DNA of 64,000 nt from Streptomyces diastaticus subsp. diastaticus (lineage in GTDB: Bacteria > Actinomycetota > Actinomycetes > Streptomycetales > Streptomycetaceae), in the NCBI RefSeq assembly GCF_011170125.1, contig NZ_BLLN01000005.1, forward strand, positions 434,001-498,000, in the 5' to 3' direction. The notes beneath the pieces were generated by a model. That model ran no database searches. It was not told where the DNA came from and saw nothing but the letters and a program-made list of their open reading frames with translations. The first letter of the stretch is position 1. Every line of letters begins with the position of its first letter. A program made the translations under genes and the position numbers. Shown one piece after another: positions 33,359 to 43,360 of this stretch.

Positions 33359-35757
33359 GCGGGACGCCCGTCGGCGCCGGGGAGCTGCTTGGGCAGCGAG
33401 GCGGGCTTCTCCAGCCGGGCCAGCAGGCGGGCCCGCTCCTCGGCGAAGGCGGGGTCGGCCTGGTAGTCGGAGTGGCCGAGGATCGGTGCGGGGAGCGGAT
33501 GGGCGGCGGTCCGGCCGTGGGCGAGCGGGTCGGCCAGCGGGGCGCGGTCCACCTCCGGCCGTCCCTCGGTGCTGACCCGGACGGGTCCGCCGATGGGGTC
33601 GGTGTGCCGCCACAGGTTGCGCCAGCAGTCGACCTCGCCGTGCAGCGTGGTGAGCGCGACGGGGCCGAAGTGGGCGGGGAACCAGCGGCCGTAGAGCCTC
33701 TCCAGCGGTGAGCCGTAGGTGAGCAGGGCGACCCGGCGGCGGGCGGAGGGGCGAAGCTGCCAGGCGGCCGCGGCGGCCAGCACGCTGCCCTGGGAGTGGC
33801 CGGAGAGGACGACCCGGCCGCCGGTCTCCCGGGTCCAGGAGGCGATCCGCCAGGTGAGGTCGGGGACGGAGCGCTCCGCGTAGCAGGGCGGGGCGAAGGG
33901 GTGGGCGGCGCGCGGCCAGAACGTACCGACGTCCCAGAGGATTCCTATGGTGCGGCGGGCGGCCGGGTCGCGGTAGGCGCGGCGCCCCCAGGTGACGAAG
34001 AGCAGGAAGCCGAAGCCGATCAGCCAGGAGCCGAGGGCCTGCGCGGTGGCGGCGGCGCCGCTGACGACGGCGGGCAGCTCGCGTGCGGCCTCACCGGGGA
34101 CACGCCCGGTGGTCCAGGCGCCCACCAGCGCGCCCGCGCCGAGCAGCAGGGTGACCGAGGAGACGACGCCGACGACGACCGGTGCCCGGTCGGTGAGGGC
34201 GGCGAGGGCGCGGGCCGAGGCGATCCGTGCGGTGCGGGTGGCGTCGAGGGGCTCGCCCGGGTAGTCGGCGGCGACCCGTGCCTCCTCGCGGCGGGCCCGG
34301 CGGTGGGTGCGGACGGCGTACCAGACGAGCACGGCGAGGAGGATGACCAGGAGCGGCGGGAGGACGGACGCCTGCCAGGTGAGCAGGACGGGCGGGCCGG
34401 GGATCGGGCCGCCGGGCGCGCCGGGGGTGGAACCGTTGTCGAGCCAGTCGGCGAGGCGCTGGGCGACGCCGCCGGTCATCACGCCACCGAGGGCGCAGGC
34501 GAGCATGGCGACGGCGGGGCCGCCGAGCCCCCGGAGGACGGTGCGGCGCTCGGGGGTGGTGGCGTGCAGGCGGCGGGCGGTGGCGGCGAGGACGACGACG
34601 AGGGCGCCTTGGGCGAGGACGAGCGTGCCGAAGGTCTCGTCGCCGGGGAGCCGTCCGGCCGACTGCCAGCCGGGCCGGGACCAGCCGGCGTAGCCGAGGC
34701 TGAGCAGGCTGAGGGTGAGGGCGGTCAGGGGCAGGGCGCGGACGAGGCGGTCGAGGTGCTCGTCGAGGCGGCTCTCGGCCCGGCCGCGCCGGGAGACCAC
34801 CCAGACCACGGCGACGGCGGTGACCAGCAGGGCGGCCTGGAGGGCGGAGCCGAGGGCACCGAGCAGCGACGAGCCGCCGGGCAGCCGGTCGTGGCCGGCG
34901 GCGGGTCCGGCGACGGCGGCACCGACGGTGAGCAGCCCGGCCGAGGTGTGAGCGGCCCGCAGCCGGGCTCCGAGGCGACGGCCGTACCAGAAGCCGGGGC
35001 GGCCGAGGGCGGCGTGCGGAGCCCTCTCCTCGGCCTCCTGCTCGGCCCGGTCGACGGCCGGCAGCGGCTGCTGGGACTCGTAACTGCGCCAGGTGCGGTG
35101 GGAGAGGTACCAGAGCAGCGCGGTGAGGGCGCCGGGGACGAGGGCGGCCAGGGCGAGGCGGCGGCCGGGCTGCGACCACCAGCCGCCGTGGCCCTGGGCG
35201 TCGGCGGCGAGGAAGCCGAGCCAGGCCCGTCCGCCGGAGCAGCTCTCGGTGCCGGCGCACTGCCAGGCGACGAGGTCGAGGGCGACCTCGCAGGCGGCGG
35301 CGGTGAGCAGCACGGTGAGGCTGAGGGCGACGAGGCGGACCAGCAGTCCGTAGAGGCGGACGGCGGTGCGGCGGCCGGTGGTGGAGGGGCGCATCCAGTG
35401 GGCGAGGTTGACCACCATGAAGGGCAGCAGGAGCAGCCAGAGGGCACGGCTGCCGTTGCCGCTGGTGAGGTTGGACCAGACGTACGCCTCGGGGACGGGC
35501 TTGCCCCGGTAGTCCTCGGGGCGCTGCTCGGCGTCGGCGTCCTGGGCGCGGCGGTGGACGGCGGCGGTCTGGTCGCCGCTGACGCGGACGGTGCACGGGT
35601 CGTCGAGCATCTCGGCGGGGGTACTGCCGCCGACGCCGTGGACGAGGAGTTCCAGCGCGGTGTCCTCGGCGATCCCGCCGCCGGGCGGGGGCCCTCCCGG
35701 GGCGAGGGGCAGGGCGCCGGGCGCGCCCGGCTGCGGTTCGGCCTGGTCCTGGTGCAC
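33328..35757 (-). CDS. Large multi-pass membrane protein with C-terminal alpha/beta-hydrolase (lipase-like) domain
   Basis: 809 residues. An N-terminal segment with LELLVHGVGG (about 35-44), as in lipases, precedes roughly ten to twelve hydrophobic helices between residues 100 and 620. A C-terminal cytoplasmic domain carries GGRVVLSGHSQGSVLAAAAA, the G-H-S-Q-G nucleophile elbow, and LTYGSPLERLYGRWFP. The first strand and the elbow are far apart in sequence, so the hydrolase fold may be split around the membrane part. Substrate unknown. The stop region overlaps the end of the beta-helix/AAA gene on the other strand. Confidence 0.8.
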   Translation of the reverse strand: MHQDQAEPQPGAPGALPLAPGGPPPGGGIAEDTALELLVHGVGGSTPAEMLDDPCTVRVSGDQTAAVHRRAQDADAEQRPEDYRGKPVPEAYVWSNLTSGNGSRALWLLLLPFMVVNLAHWMRPSTTGRRTAVRLYGLLVRLVALSLTVLLTAAACEVALDLVAWQCAGTESCSGGRAWLGFLAADAQGHGGWWSQPGRRLALAALVPGALTALLWYLSHRTWRSYESQQPLPAVDRAEQEAEERAPHAALGRPGFWYGRRLGARLRAAHTSAGLLTVGAAVAGPAAGHDRLPGGSSLLGALGSALQAALLVTAVAVVWVVSRRGRAESRLDEHLDRLVRALPLTALTLSLLSLGYAGWSRPGWQSAGRLPGDETFGTLVLAQGALVVVLAATARRLHATTPERRTVLRGLGGPAVAMLACALGGVMTGGVAQRLADWLDNGSTPGAPGGPIPGPPVLLTWQASVLPPLLVILLAVLVWYAVRTHRRARREEARVAADYPGEPLDATRTARIASARALAALTDRAPVVVGVVSSVTLLLGAGALVGAWTTGRVPGEAARELPAVVSGAAATAQALGSWLIGFGFLLFVTWGRRAYRDPAARRTIGILWDVGTFWPRAAHPFAPPCYAERSVPDLTWRIASWTRETGGRVVLSGHSQGSVLAAAAAWQLRPSARRRVALLTYGSPLERLYGRWFPAHFGPVALTTLHGEVDCWRNLWRHTDPIGGPVRVSTEGRPEVDRAPLADPLAHGRTAAHPLPAPILGHSDYQADPAFAEERARLLARLEKPASLPKQLPGADGRPAQGSSGRSSG

Positions 35758-36040
35758 TGTGCCCCCGTGAGTCCTGGCGCCGGTGGCCGCGGCGGACGGC
35801 CCAGGTCAGGGCAGTCGGAGCCGGGAGTGCGGCAGGTGGTCGCACCGGCGCGGAAGAAGGATCTCCCCGCCGGGCCGTCCTTACACCTCCCGTCACCGAA
35901 TCTCCTTGTCATGTTCCAGCGGGTGGCGGGGGCGCGCCCGGGGGCCGGAGGGGGTTTCCGGGGCACGTGGGAGGATGAGCGCGCTTGAGGGCGGGCCGTA
36001 CGGGACAGCGGGCCGCCGGACCGGGAGGACGGAGCGTCAC

Positions 36041-36847
36041 GTGGGCGAGCAGCAGAGTCTCCTCGCGGAGCAGCGCCGGGCGGTGATCGCCGACGAGGTG
36101 CGCAGGCGCGGCGGCGTCCGCGTCAACGAGCTGACGCGCCGGCTGGGCGTCTCCGACATGACGGTCCGTCGGGACCTGGACGTGCTGGCCCGGCAGGGGG
36201 TGCTGGAGAAGGTGCACGGCGGCGCGGTGCCGCCCGCGGACGCCAGCGCCCACGAACCGGGGTTCGAGGCGAAGTCGGGGCTGGAGCCGGACGCCAAGGA
36301 GTCCATCGCGCGGGAGGCGGCCGCACTGGTCTCGCCGGGCACCGCCATCGCCCTGTCCGGCGGCACCACGACGTACGCGCTGGCCAAGCGGCTGACAGGA
36401 GTGGCGGACCTGACGGTGGTGACCAACTCGGTGCGGGTCGCCGACGTCTTCCACGCGGCGCAGCCGGGGGCGGAGCGGCAGGCCGCGGTGGTGCTGACGG
36501 GCGGGGTACGGACGCCGTCGGACTCGCTGGTGGGGCCGGTCGCGGACCAGGCGATCCGTTCGCTCCACGTCGACGTGCTCTTCATCGGCGTGCACGGCAT
36601 AGCGCCGGAGGCGGGGCTGTCCACGCCGAACCTGGCGGAGGCCGAGACCAACCGCTGCCTGGTCCGCTCGGCCCGCCGGGTGGTGGTCGTCGCCGACCAC
36701 ACCAAGTGGGGCACGGTCGGCCTGAGTTCCTTCGCGACGCTGGACCAGGTCGACACCCTGGTGACCGACGACGGGCTGGACGAGCAGGCCCGCGCCGAGG
36801 TGGCGGAGCGGCTGCGGCAGTTGGTGGTGGCCGGTCCGCAGGGCTGA
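36041..36847 (+). CDS. DeoR/GlpR-family transcriptional regulator
   Basis: 268 residues from GTG 36041, with GGAG 6 nt upstream. The N-terminal DeoR HTH is clear (RRAVIADEVRRRGGVRVNEL, GVSDMTVRRDLDVL, LEKVHGGAV), followed by the DeoRC sugar-phosphate sensor domain with GTAIALSGGTTTYALAKRL, VLTGGVRTPSDSLVGP and VVVADHTKWG. Members repress sugar or polyol catabolism genes. No such genes are adjacent, so it may control itself or distant targets. Confidence 0.9.
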   Translation: MGEQQSLLAEQRRAVIADEVRRRGGVRVNELTRRLGVSDMTVRRDLDVLARQGVLEKVHGGAVPPADASAHEPGFEAKSGLEPDAKESIAREAAALVSPGTAIALSGGTTTYALAKRLTGVADLTVVTNSVRVADVFHAAQPGAERQAAVVLTGGVRTPSDSLVGPVADQAIRSLHVDVLFIGVHGIAPEAGLSTPNLAEAETNRCLVRSARRVVVVADHTKWGTVGLSSFATLDQVDTLVTDDGLDEQARAEVAERLRQLVVAGPQG

Positions 36848-36866
36848 GGCCCGGTGCCGGGCGGGG

Positions 36867-38003
36867 TCAGCCGGGCCAGCGTCCGGTGGCGAGGAAGGCG
36901 TCGAGAGTGCGGGCGTACGGGGTGATGTCCAGGCCCTGCGAGGTCAGCCAGGTGTCGGAGTAGTACTTGTCGAGGTAGCGGTCACCGGGGTCGCAGAGAA
37001 GCGTGACGACGCTGCCCGTGCGCCCCTCGGCGCGCATCTCGGCGACGATGCGCAGCGCGCTCCACAGGCCGGTCCCGGTGGAGCCTCCGGCGCGGCGGCC
37101 GATGGCCCGCTCCAGCATCCGCACGGTGGCGACGCTGGCGGCGTCGGGGACCTTCGTCATCCGGTCGATGGCACCGGGCAGGAAGCTCGGTTCCATCCGG
37201 GGGCGGCCGATGCCCTCGATGCGTGAGCCGCTGTCGCAGTGCACTTCCGGGTCGCCGAGCCGCCAGCCGTCGAAGAAGCAGGAGTTCTCCGGGTCGGCGA
37301 CGCAGACGCGGGTGTCGTACTGCATGTAGTGGACGTACCGGGCGATGGTCGCGGAGGTGCCGCCGGTCCCCGCGGTGGCGACCACCCAGGCCGGCTCGGG
37401 GTGCCGTTCGCGGCGCATCTGCTGGTAGATGCTCTCGGCGATGTTGTTGTTGCCGCGCCAGTCGGTGGCCCGCTCGGCGTAGGTGAACTGGTCCATGTAG
37501 TGGCCGCCGGTCTCCGCCGCGAGGCGGGCGGACTCCTCGTACATGGTGCGCGGGTCGTCCACGAAGTGGCACCGGCCGCCGTGGAATTCGATCAGGCGGC
37601 ACTTCTCCGGGCTGGTGGTGCGCGGCATCACGGCGATGAAGGGCACGCCGATGAGCTGGGCGAAGTACGCCTCGGAGACGGCGGTGGAACCGCTGGACGC
37701 CTCGATGACGGGCCGTGACGGGCGGATCCAGCCGTTGCACAGGCCGTACAGGAAGAGGGAGCGGGCCAGCCGGTGCTTGAGCGAGCCGGTGGGGTGGGTC
37801 GACTCGTCCTTGAGGTAGAGGTCGACGCCCCATTCCTCGGGGAGCGGGAAGCGCAGCAGGTGCGTGTCGGCGGAGCGGTTGGCGTCGGCCTGGACCTTGC
37901 GGACAGCCTCCTTCAGCCACTGTCGGTAACCGGGATCGCTCCGGTCGACGTCGGCGGTGGGCAGGGGTCGGGCAGGGGCCGGATCGTGCTGGGGGGTGGT
38001 CAC
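36867..38003 (-). CDS. cds1: Cds1-like PLP-dependent L-cysteine desulfhydrase
   Basis: 378-residue fold-type II PLP enzyme. K76 in [10 protein letters not shown] is the Schiff-base lysine, [15 protein letters not shown] the substrate loop, and [16 protein letters not shown] the phosphate loop. The Y-C-V-x-x-x-S-x-F-like insert ([13 protein letters not shown]) and the long N-terminus follow Mycobacterium Cds1, which releases H2S from cysteine. The alternative is another cysteine-synthase-like lyase. A perfect palindrome lies about 90 nt upstream of the start, over the promoter. Confidence 0.82.
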   Translation of the reverse strand: MTTPQHDPAPARPLPTADVDRSDPGYRQWLKEAVRKVQADANRSADTHLLRFPLPEEWGVDLYLKDESTHPTGSLKHRLARSLFLYGLCNGWIRPSRPVIEASSGSTAVSEAYFAQLIGVPFIAVMPRTTSPEKCRLIEFHGGRCHFVDDPRTMYEESARLAAETGGHYMDQFTYAERATDWRGNNNIAESIYQQMRRERHPEPAWVVATAGTGGTSATIARYVHYMQYDTRVCVADPENSCFFDGWRLGDPEVHCDSGSRIEGIGRPRMEPSFLPGAIDRMTKVPDAASVATVRMLERAIGRRAGGSTGTGLWSALRIVAEMRAEGRTGSVVTLLCDPGDRYLDKYYSDTWLTSQGLDITPYARTLDAFLATGRWPG

Positions 38004-38093
38004 CGCGGACTCCTCACGCTCGGGGTCCGGCCGTGGAATCCGGCGGACGCCTCGATCATAGACACCAGTCTCACCCTTCTCACCTGCATAAAC

Positions 38094-38118
38094 GTCCCTT
38101 TGAGGCGCTCAAAGGGAC
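38094..38118. promoter_or_regulatory. Perfect 11-bp inverted repeat upstream of cds1 (likely operator)
   Basis: Arms GTCCCTTTGAG (38094-38104) and CTCAAAGGGAC (38108-38118) with a GCG spacer. On the minus strand a TTGAGC lies within it, followed about 16 nt later by TATGCA, so it would overlap a cds1 promoter. Perfect symmetry over 22 positions is strong evidence for a dimeric regulator site; the regulator is not known. Confidence 0.7.
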
Positions 38119-38327
38119 TCCTGGAGCGGGTGTTTCGCGCGGCGGTGGGGGCGCATGCCTCGCTCGGGGGCGCGCCCCCGTGCTGCCCCCGTGAGAGGTG
38201 GTACGCCGCCCCCTGGTTGGGCAGACTGCACTCGGCGGGACAGGGAGTTCCGTCCGGCGCGGTCCCGATGTCCGCGCCGCCGGGGGGCACTGTCGTGGGG
38301 CTCCGGGAGTCGGAGGGGTGTGACGTC

Positions 38328-38648
38328 ATGGGCAAGTCGGAGTTCTCGGCCACGGGGGTGGGCATCATGCGGCGGCTGCGTTCCCTGACGCGGGCCGGCC
38401 AGGTACGGGTCGTGGACGGCAGGCTCGCGCTGCTCACCAGTTGCGGGCGGGTCATCGACAGCGCTCCGGCCCGTGAAGTGCGCGTGGAGCGACCCTGGTT
38501 CGGTTCCGACGACCAGGCCGTCATCGCCTTCAACGACACCCGGTACCGGCTCCGTCTGGGCGGTCCCGCCGCGGCGGCCACGGCGCCTCACGTGTCGCCG
38601 GTGCGCAGACTCCGCGAGGCCGTCGGTCAGGCCCAGGCGGTGGGCTGA
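38328..38648 (+). CDS. Small hypothetical protein
   Basis: 106 residues from ATG 38328. MRRLRSLTRAGQVRVVDGRL, ALLTSCGRVIDSAPAREVRV, WFGSDDQAVIAFNDTRYRLR form a compact beta-rich pattern similar to small PH-like domains; the last 20 residues are helical. I do not recognise the family by name. It has its own promoter region shared with cds1 on the other strand. Confidence 0.65.
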   Translation: MGKSEFSATGVGIMRRLRSLTRAGQVRVVDGRLALLTSCGRVIDSAPAREVRVERPWFGSDDQAVIAFNDTRYRLRLGGPAAAATAPHVSPVRRLREAVGQAQAVG

Positions 38649-38896
38649 GCGGGACGCCGGCCGGCCGGCGGCGCGTCCACCGGCGCGGCGGGGACACCGG
38701 GCGCCACCGCTGTCCGGGGCCTTGCGAGTTGCAGGCCCGGAACCCCTGCGTCACTCTGGTCACACATCACCCTGGGTTTACCGGCGATCACGCTGAGAAC
38801 CAGCCCGCCGGCCCCCTGAGCAGGCAGCGGCCGGGTGCGGTCGCCGCCGACATCCGAACGCCGTCTTTGCCGGACTCAATTCGGGGAGTCGCAACC

Positions 38897-39436
38897 GTGA
38901 TCAGCCAGCCGAGCAGACATTGCGCGGTGGAGCTCCATGCCCTGCCGCCACGGATCGGCCAGGTACGCAGAATCGTCTCGGCGCAGCTGCGTCACTGGCG
39001 GCTCGATCCCCTCGTCGACCGAGCCGCACTCGGTGTCACCGAGTTGCTCACCAACGTCCACCGGCACGCCGGACCCGACAAGCACTGCACGGTGGAGATC
39101 GAGCTGCTGCTCGACCGCCTCACCGTCTCCGTCCGCGACCACGACCCGCGTCTGCCGGTGGTCCGGGACGCCGAGTCGTACGCCACCTGCGGGCGCGGCC
39201 TCGCCCTGGTGGCCGCGATCAGCGAATGCTGGGGCGTGCGCCCCTGGGGGGAGAACAGCGGGAAGGTGGTGTGGTTCGCCCTGTCCGCTCCCCGCCCCGA
39301 CCCGGCCGAGCCGGCCGACGCCGCCCTGTACGGCGGGACGACACCCGGCCCGTTGGCGGCCGCCGTGCTGGACGGCGCGCTCCCCGGCCTGGCAGCAGGC
39401 CCCTCGGCTCCCGCCCGGTCGGCCTTCGTCGGCTGA
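38897..39436 (+). CDS. ATP-binding protein of the anti-sigma-factor kinase type (HATPase_c)
   Basis: 179 residues from GTG 38897 with GGGGAG 8 nt upstream. ELHALPPRIGQVRRIVSAQL, then ALGVTELLTNVHRHAG (N-box, E-L-L-T-N), VSVRDHDPRLP (G1-like, D-H-D) and GRGLALVAAISECWGVRP (G2) form the SpoIIAB/RsbW-like ATPase domain found in dozens of streptomycete regulators. The partner sigma factor or anti-anti-sigma factor is not in the window. The C-terminal 50 residues are Ala/Pro-rich. Confidence 0.88.
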   Translation: MISQPSRHCAVELHALPPRIGQVRRIVSAQLRHWRLDPLVDRAALGVTELLTNVHRHAGPDKHCTVEIELLLDRLTVSVRDHDPRLPVVRDAESYATCGRGLALVAAISECWGVRPWGENSGKVVWFALSAPRPDPAEPADAALYGGTTPGPLAAAVLDGALPGLAAGPSAPARSAFVG

Positions 39437-39512
39437 CCGGGCGGTGAACGGACGGCTCCGCCGGCCCCTTCCCCGAGGGGCCCGCGGGGCCGTTCCTCCG
39501 CACGGGCGGCGC

Positions 39513-40751
39513 TCAGAGGGCGGCCAGGGCCGCCAGCGGGTCGTCCAGCACCGGCTGCCAGGCCAGCTCGGCGGCGCCGACGAGGCTGTTGTGGTCGAGC
39601 GTGCAGGAGAGGATCGGCACGCTGCCGCTGCGCCCCCACAGGCTGCGGTCGGCGACGACGGCCCGCAGCCGCTCGGGGGCGGCCTCCAGGAGCGTGCGGT
39701 GCAGCCCGCCGAGGATCACCCGGTCCGGGTTGAGGATGTTGACCAGTCCCGCGAGTCCGGAGCCGAGCCGGTCGACGAGGACGGTGACGGCCTCCCGCAC
39801 CGCCGGGTCGTCGGGGCGGGCCGCGATCAGGTCCCGCGCCTGCTGGAGCAGGGAGCCCTCGGGGCCGGGCCGGTGTCCGGCGGCGGCGAGGAAGGCCAGG
39901 GGATCGGTCTCCACGTCGAGGCAGCCGCGCCCGCCGCAGTGGCAGGGGCGGCCGTCCGGCGCGGCGGTGAGGTGGCCGACCTCCAGGGCCAGCCCGGAAC
40001 TGCCGCTGTGCAGCCGCCCGTCCAGCACCAGCGCGCCGCCGACGCCCCGGTGCCCGGTGGCGACGCAGAGCAGGTCGCGGGCGCCGCGTCCGGCGCCGTG
40101 GCGGTGCTCGGCGAGGGCGGCGAGGTTGACGTCGTTGGCGGCGAAGGCGGGGCCCGGCACTCCGGCGCCGGCCACGCACCGGCGGAAGATCTCGCGGACC
40201 GGGGCGCCGGGGGGCCAGGCGAGGTGGAGCGGGTTGAGGGCGGTGCCGTCGGGTTCGGCGACGGCCGAGGGCACCGCCAGCCCGGCGCCCACGCACCGCC
40301 GCCCGGTCTCGGCGAGCAGCCCCGCCCCGGCGTCCACCACGGCGCCGATCACCTCGGCCGGGTCGGCGCCGACGGTCTCGCAACCGGGGGTGGTGGCGAC
40401 GATCTGCCCGCCGAGGCCCACCAGCGCGGCGCGGAACCCGTCGGCGTGCACCTGTGCGGCGAGGACGACCGGCCCTTCCGGGTCCACCGAGAGGCGGTGC
40501 GAGGGGCGGCCCTGGGAGCCCTCCGCGGTGGGGCGGGCGTCGACGCGGATGAGGCCGAGCGTGGCGAGTTCGGCGGCGACGACGCCTGCGGTGGCACGGG
40601 TGACGCCGAGTTCCGAGGTGAGGACGGCCCGGGTGGGGGCCCGGCCGGTGCGGACGAGTTCCAGGGCGGGGCCGAGCGCGCCGCGCCCTCGTTCGAGCCG
40701 CGTCCGTGGGGGTGTGCCGCCGGGCGTGCGGGGCGCGGACTTGCCGTTCAT
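39513..40751 (-). CDS. ROK-family transcriptional regulator
   Basis: 412 residues. A winged HTH at about 30-75 (VRTGRAPTRAVLTSELGVTR, ATAGVVAAELATLGLI) precedes a ROK domain. The zinc loop CHCGGRGCLD and the E-V-G-H residues are present, but the N-terminal kinase motif D-x-G-x-T-K is absent (AAQVHADGFRAALVGLGG). It should therefore be a sugar-responsive repressor without kinase activity (NagC/Mlc type). Confidence 0.88.
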   Translation of the reverse strand: MNGKSAPRTPGGTPPRTRLERGRGALGPALELVRTGRAPTRAVLTSELGVTRATAGVVAAELATLGLIRVDARPTAEGSQGRPSHRLSVDPEGPVVLAAQVHADGFRAALVGLGGQIVATTPGCETVGADPAEVIGAVVDAGAGLLAETGRRCVGAGLAVPSAVAEPDGTALNPLHLAWPPGAPVREIFRRCVAGAGVPGPAFAANDVNLAALAEHRHGAGRGARDLLCVATGHRGVGGALVLDGRLHSGSSGLALEVGHLTAAPDGRPCHCGGRGCLDVETDPLAFLAAAGHRPGPEGSLLQQARDLIAARPDDPAVREAVTVLVDRLGSGLAGLVNILNPDRVILGGLHRTLLEAAPERLRAVVADRSLWGRSGSVPILSCTLDHNSLVGAAELAWQPVLDDPLAALAAL

Positions 40752-40803
40752 GACGGCGAGTCTCCCACGCGCGGCTCCGGTGCCGCCGTCCGCCGCCGGG
40801 GTT

Positions 40804-41463
40804 TCAGCCAGGCAGCCCGGTGACCCTGAGAGTGAGGTTGAGGCGGCCCGCCGCCGGGCCGACGGAGGGCTCGGCGGTGCCCGGGTACACCTTGGGCACG
40901 CCGTGGTACGCGAAGCGGGACGGCCCGCCGAACACCAGCAGGTCGCCCGTCTCCAGCCGGATGTCCTGCCACGGCCGGCCACGGTCGCCGGTGTTGCCGA
41001 GCCGGAACAGGCAGGCGTCGCCGACGCTGAGCGAGACGACCGGCGCGCTCGACCTCTCGTCCTTGTCCTGGTGCATCCCCATGGTGGCGCCCGGCCCGTA
41101 GAAGTTGATCAGCGCCACGTCCGGCCGGTACGCCTCCCCCGCCGCCTCGTCCTGGTAGGCGTCGGCGACCGCCCGCCGCCCCAGCGCCACCAGCCACTGC
41201 GGCAGGGGCGCGACCGGTGCGCCGTTCACGTCACCGGCCGTCCGCGTGTACCGGTACGGGCTCCAGTGCCACCCCAGGCACACGCTCCGCACCGACATCA
41301 CCCCGCCACCCGGCAGCTCGGTGCGGTGCATCGGCACCGGTCCCCGCGCCCACGCGCGGCACGCCTCGACCAGCGTCCGCTGCCGCTCCTCGGGCAGCCA
41401 CTCCGGTACGTGTACGGCGCCCGGGGCCGGTGTGGCGCGGGGACGGGGGATGAGCGCGGGCAT
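40804..41463 (-). CDS. alkB: AlkB-type Fe(II)/2-oxoglutarate DNA repair dioxygenase
   Basis: 219 residues. The iron ligands are H131 and D133 (GMHQDKDE) and H187 (RFAYHGV), with the 2-oxoglutarate arginines R207 and R213 in RLNLTLR. LINFYGPGATMGMH and LVFGGPSRFAYHG are standard AlkB segments. Repairs alkylated bases in DNA/RNA. Divergent from an MFS transporter gene, with 130 nt between the starts. Confidence 0.92.
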   Translation of the reverse strand: MPALIPRPRATPAPGAVHVPEWLPEERQRTLVEACRAWARGPVPMHRTELPGGGVMSVRSVCLGWHWSPYRYTRTAGDVNGAPVAPLPQWLVALGRRAVADAYQDEAAGEAYRPDVALINFYGPGATMGMHQDKDERSSAPVVSLSVGDACLFRLGNTGDRGRPWQDIRLETGDLLVFGGPSRFAYHGVPKVYPGTAEPSVGPAAGRLNLTLRVTGLPG

Positions 41464-41593
41464 ACCGGAATGCTCGCACGGGCGGACGCCCGGCGGCCGG
41501 GGCCCCCGCCTGTCCCACAGGGCCGCCCAGCCTGCCTGGACCGGGTTGTCCCGCCGATTGTGCCGAAGCCCGCGGACCCCGTACGCTCATTTT

Positions 41594-42802
41594 GTGCCGC
41601 TCATAAACAAAACCGGGTCCACCGCCCCGCGCAGCGCCCCCTCCCCCTCCTCCCTGTCGGTCCTCCGCCGCGCCCTCACGGTCTTCTTCGCCCTGGACGG
41701 CTTCGTCTTCGCCGGGTGGGTCGTCCGCATCCCCGCCATCAAGGAACAGACCCAGGCGTCCGCGAGCGGCCTCGGGATGGCACTGCTCGGTGTCTCGGCG
41801 GGCGCCGTGGTGACGATGACCCTGACCGGGCGGCTCTGCCGGCGTCACGGCAGCGGGCCCGTCACGGTCGCCGGAGCGCTGCTGCTGGCCTTCGGGGTGA
41901 CACTGCCGCCCCTCACCCACTCCGCGCTCACCCTCGGCCTGGTCCTTCTCGTCTTCGGTGCCGCCTACGGCGGGATCAACGTGGCGATGAACAGCGCCGC
42001 CGTCGACGTGGTCGCGGCACTCGGACGCCCCGTCATGCCCACCTTCCACGCCGCCTTCAGCCTCGGCGGGATGGTCGGCGCGGGACTCGGCGGGATCGTG
42101 GCCGGGCACCTGTCGCCCACCTGGCACCTGCTGCTGCTCGGCGCCGTCACCCTCCTGGTCACCCTCGCCACCGCGCCGGTGCTGCTCCGGCACCCGGTGC
42201 CCGCTCCCGTACGGCCCGAACCTGCCGAGGGGGCCGCCACCGCCCCGCTCGCCGGGCGGGCCCGCGCCCTCGTCGCCGTCTTCGGCCTGATCGCCTTCTG
42301 CACCGCCTACGGTGAAGGCGCCCTCGCCGACTGGGGCGCCCTCCACCTTCAGCAGGACCTGGCCGCCCGGCCGGGCACCGCTGCCGCCGGATACGCCGTG
42401 TTCGCCCTGGCGATGACGGTGGGCAGGCTCAGCGGGACCGCGCTGCTCGAACGTGCCGGGCGTACCGCCACGCTGGTCGGCGGGGGGATCGTCGCGGCGG
42501 CGGGCATGCTCGTCGGAGCCCTCGCGCCCTCGTTGTGGGCCGCGCTCCTCGGCTTCGCCGTGACCGGGCTCGGCCTCGCCAACCTCTTCCCCGTGGCCGT
42601 CGAACGGGCCGGGGCACTCACCGGGCCCAGCGGCGTGGCCGCCGCCTCGACCCTGGGGTACGGCGGGATGCTGCTGGGGCCGCCCGCCATCGGCTTCATG
42701 GCCGACTGGGTCTCGCTCCCCGCCGCCCTGGTCAGCGTGGCCGTCCTCGCCGGACTGGCCGCGGGGGTCGGATGGGGCACGCGGGGGGCTGCCCGCGCTT
42801 GA
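41594..42802 (+). CDS. MFS transporter (YbjJ/FucP-like group)
   Basis: 402 residues from GTG 41594. About twelve helices; FFALDGFVFAGWVVRIPAIK in the first helix and VFGAAYGGINVAMNSAAVDV with the N-x-x-x-x-x-x-E-like position are typical of the inner-membrane MFS group containing YbjJ. Motif A is weak (LTGRLCRRHG). Substrate unknown. An in-frame region upstream exists but overlaps the AlkB promoter and lacks a good start signal. Confidence 0.85.
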   Translation: MPLINKTGSTAPRSAPSPSSLSVLRRALTVFFALDGFVFAGWVVRIPAIKEQTQASASGLGMALLGVSAGAVVTMTLTGRLCRRHGSGPVTVAGALLLAFGVTLPPLTHSALTLGLVLLVFGAAYGGINVAMNSAAVDVVAALGRPVMPTFHAAFSLGGMVGAGLGGIVAGHLSPTWHLLLLGAVTLLVTLATAPVLLRHPVPAPVRPEPAEGAATAPLAGRARALVAVFGLIAFCTAYGEGALADWGALHLQQDLAARPGTAAAGYAVFALAMTVGRLSGTALLERAGRTATLVGGGIVAAAGMLVGALAPSLWAALLGFAVTGLGLANLFPVAVERAGALTGPSGVAAASTLGYGGMLLGPPAIGFMADWVSLPAALVSVAVLAGLAAGVGWGTRGAARA

Positions 42803-43360
42803 GCCGGCTCGTCCGGGCCTCACCCGCCCGCCCGGCCCGGGCGGGGCCGGCCACGGCGGGGCCGTCTGCCCGCTTCGCCCGTGCCCGTGCGCCGGGCGGC
42901 GGCCGGGCGGTCGTGGTGACCGGGCTTCGTCCCGGCTTGCCGCTGTCGACCGCGCCGGTCACCGGTCGGCCCCGACGCCGGCCGGGGCTCTACAGAGTCG
43001 CGGGTTGTTCACCGTCAGGGGCCGAGCGGCGGGCGGAGCGGGGTGCCTCCTCAGCGACTGCCGGGTGCGGGTCAGTCGCACCGAGGCGGCCGTGCACGTC
43101 AGTTCGCGGCGGGGGCGCCCCGGCCCGTCCCCGCCGCTTGTCCCGCCGGCGGTCACCCGCCGGCGGGAGGAGAGAAGCGAGGACGTGGTCACTGCGGAGG
43201 GGCGGCAGGGGGCAACCCCCCTCCACCGGGGGGGGGCACCCCCCTCCACGCTCCGTCGGTCGGCCGCGGACCGGACCGTGGGGTGGCCGGCAGGGGCAGG
43301 ACGGGGCCGAGCCGTGTGGACAGCCCGGCCGACGCCGGAGGCCGGTGAAGGGGAGCCCCC
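42803..43360. other. Gap without a supported gene
   Basis: 558 nt of very GC-rich sequence with C and G homopolymers (for example at 43205-43250). Open frames exist on both strands but all are Arg/Gly/Pro-rich with no recognisable motif. I see no tRNA, repeat array or convincing promoter. Confidence 0.4.

Noticed and set aside
42803..43360. Possible small genes on either strand between the MFS transporter and the flavoprotein
   Set aside because: All frames there are Arg/Gly/Pro-rich shadows of very high GC; no start signal or motif.
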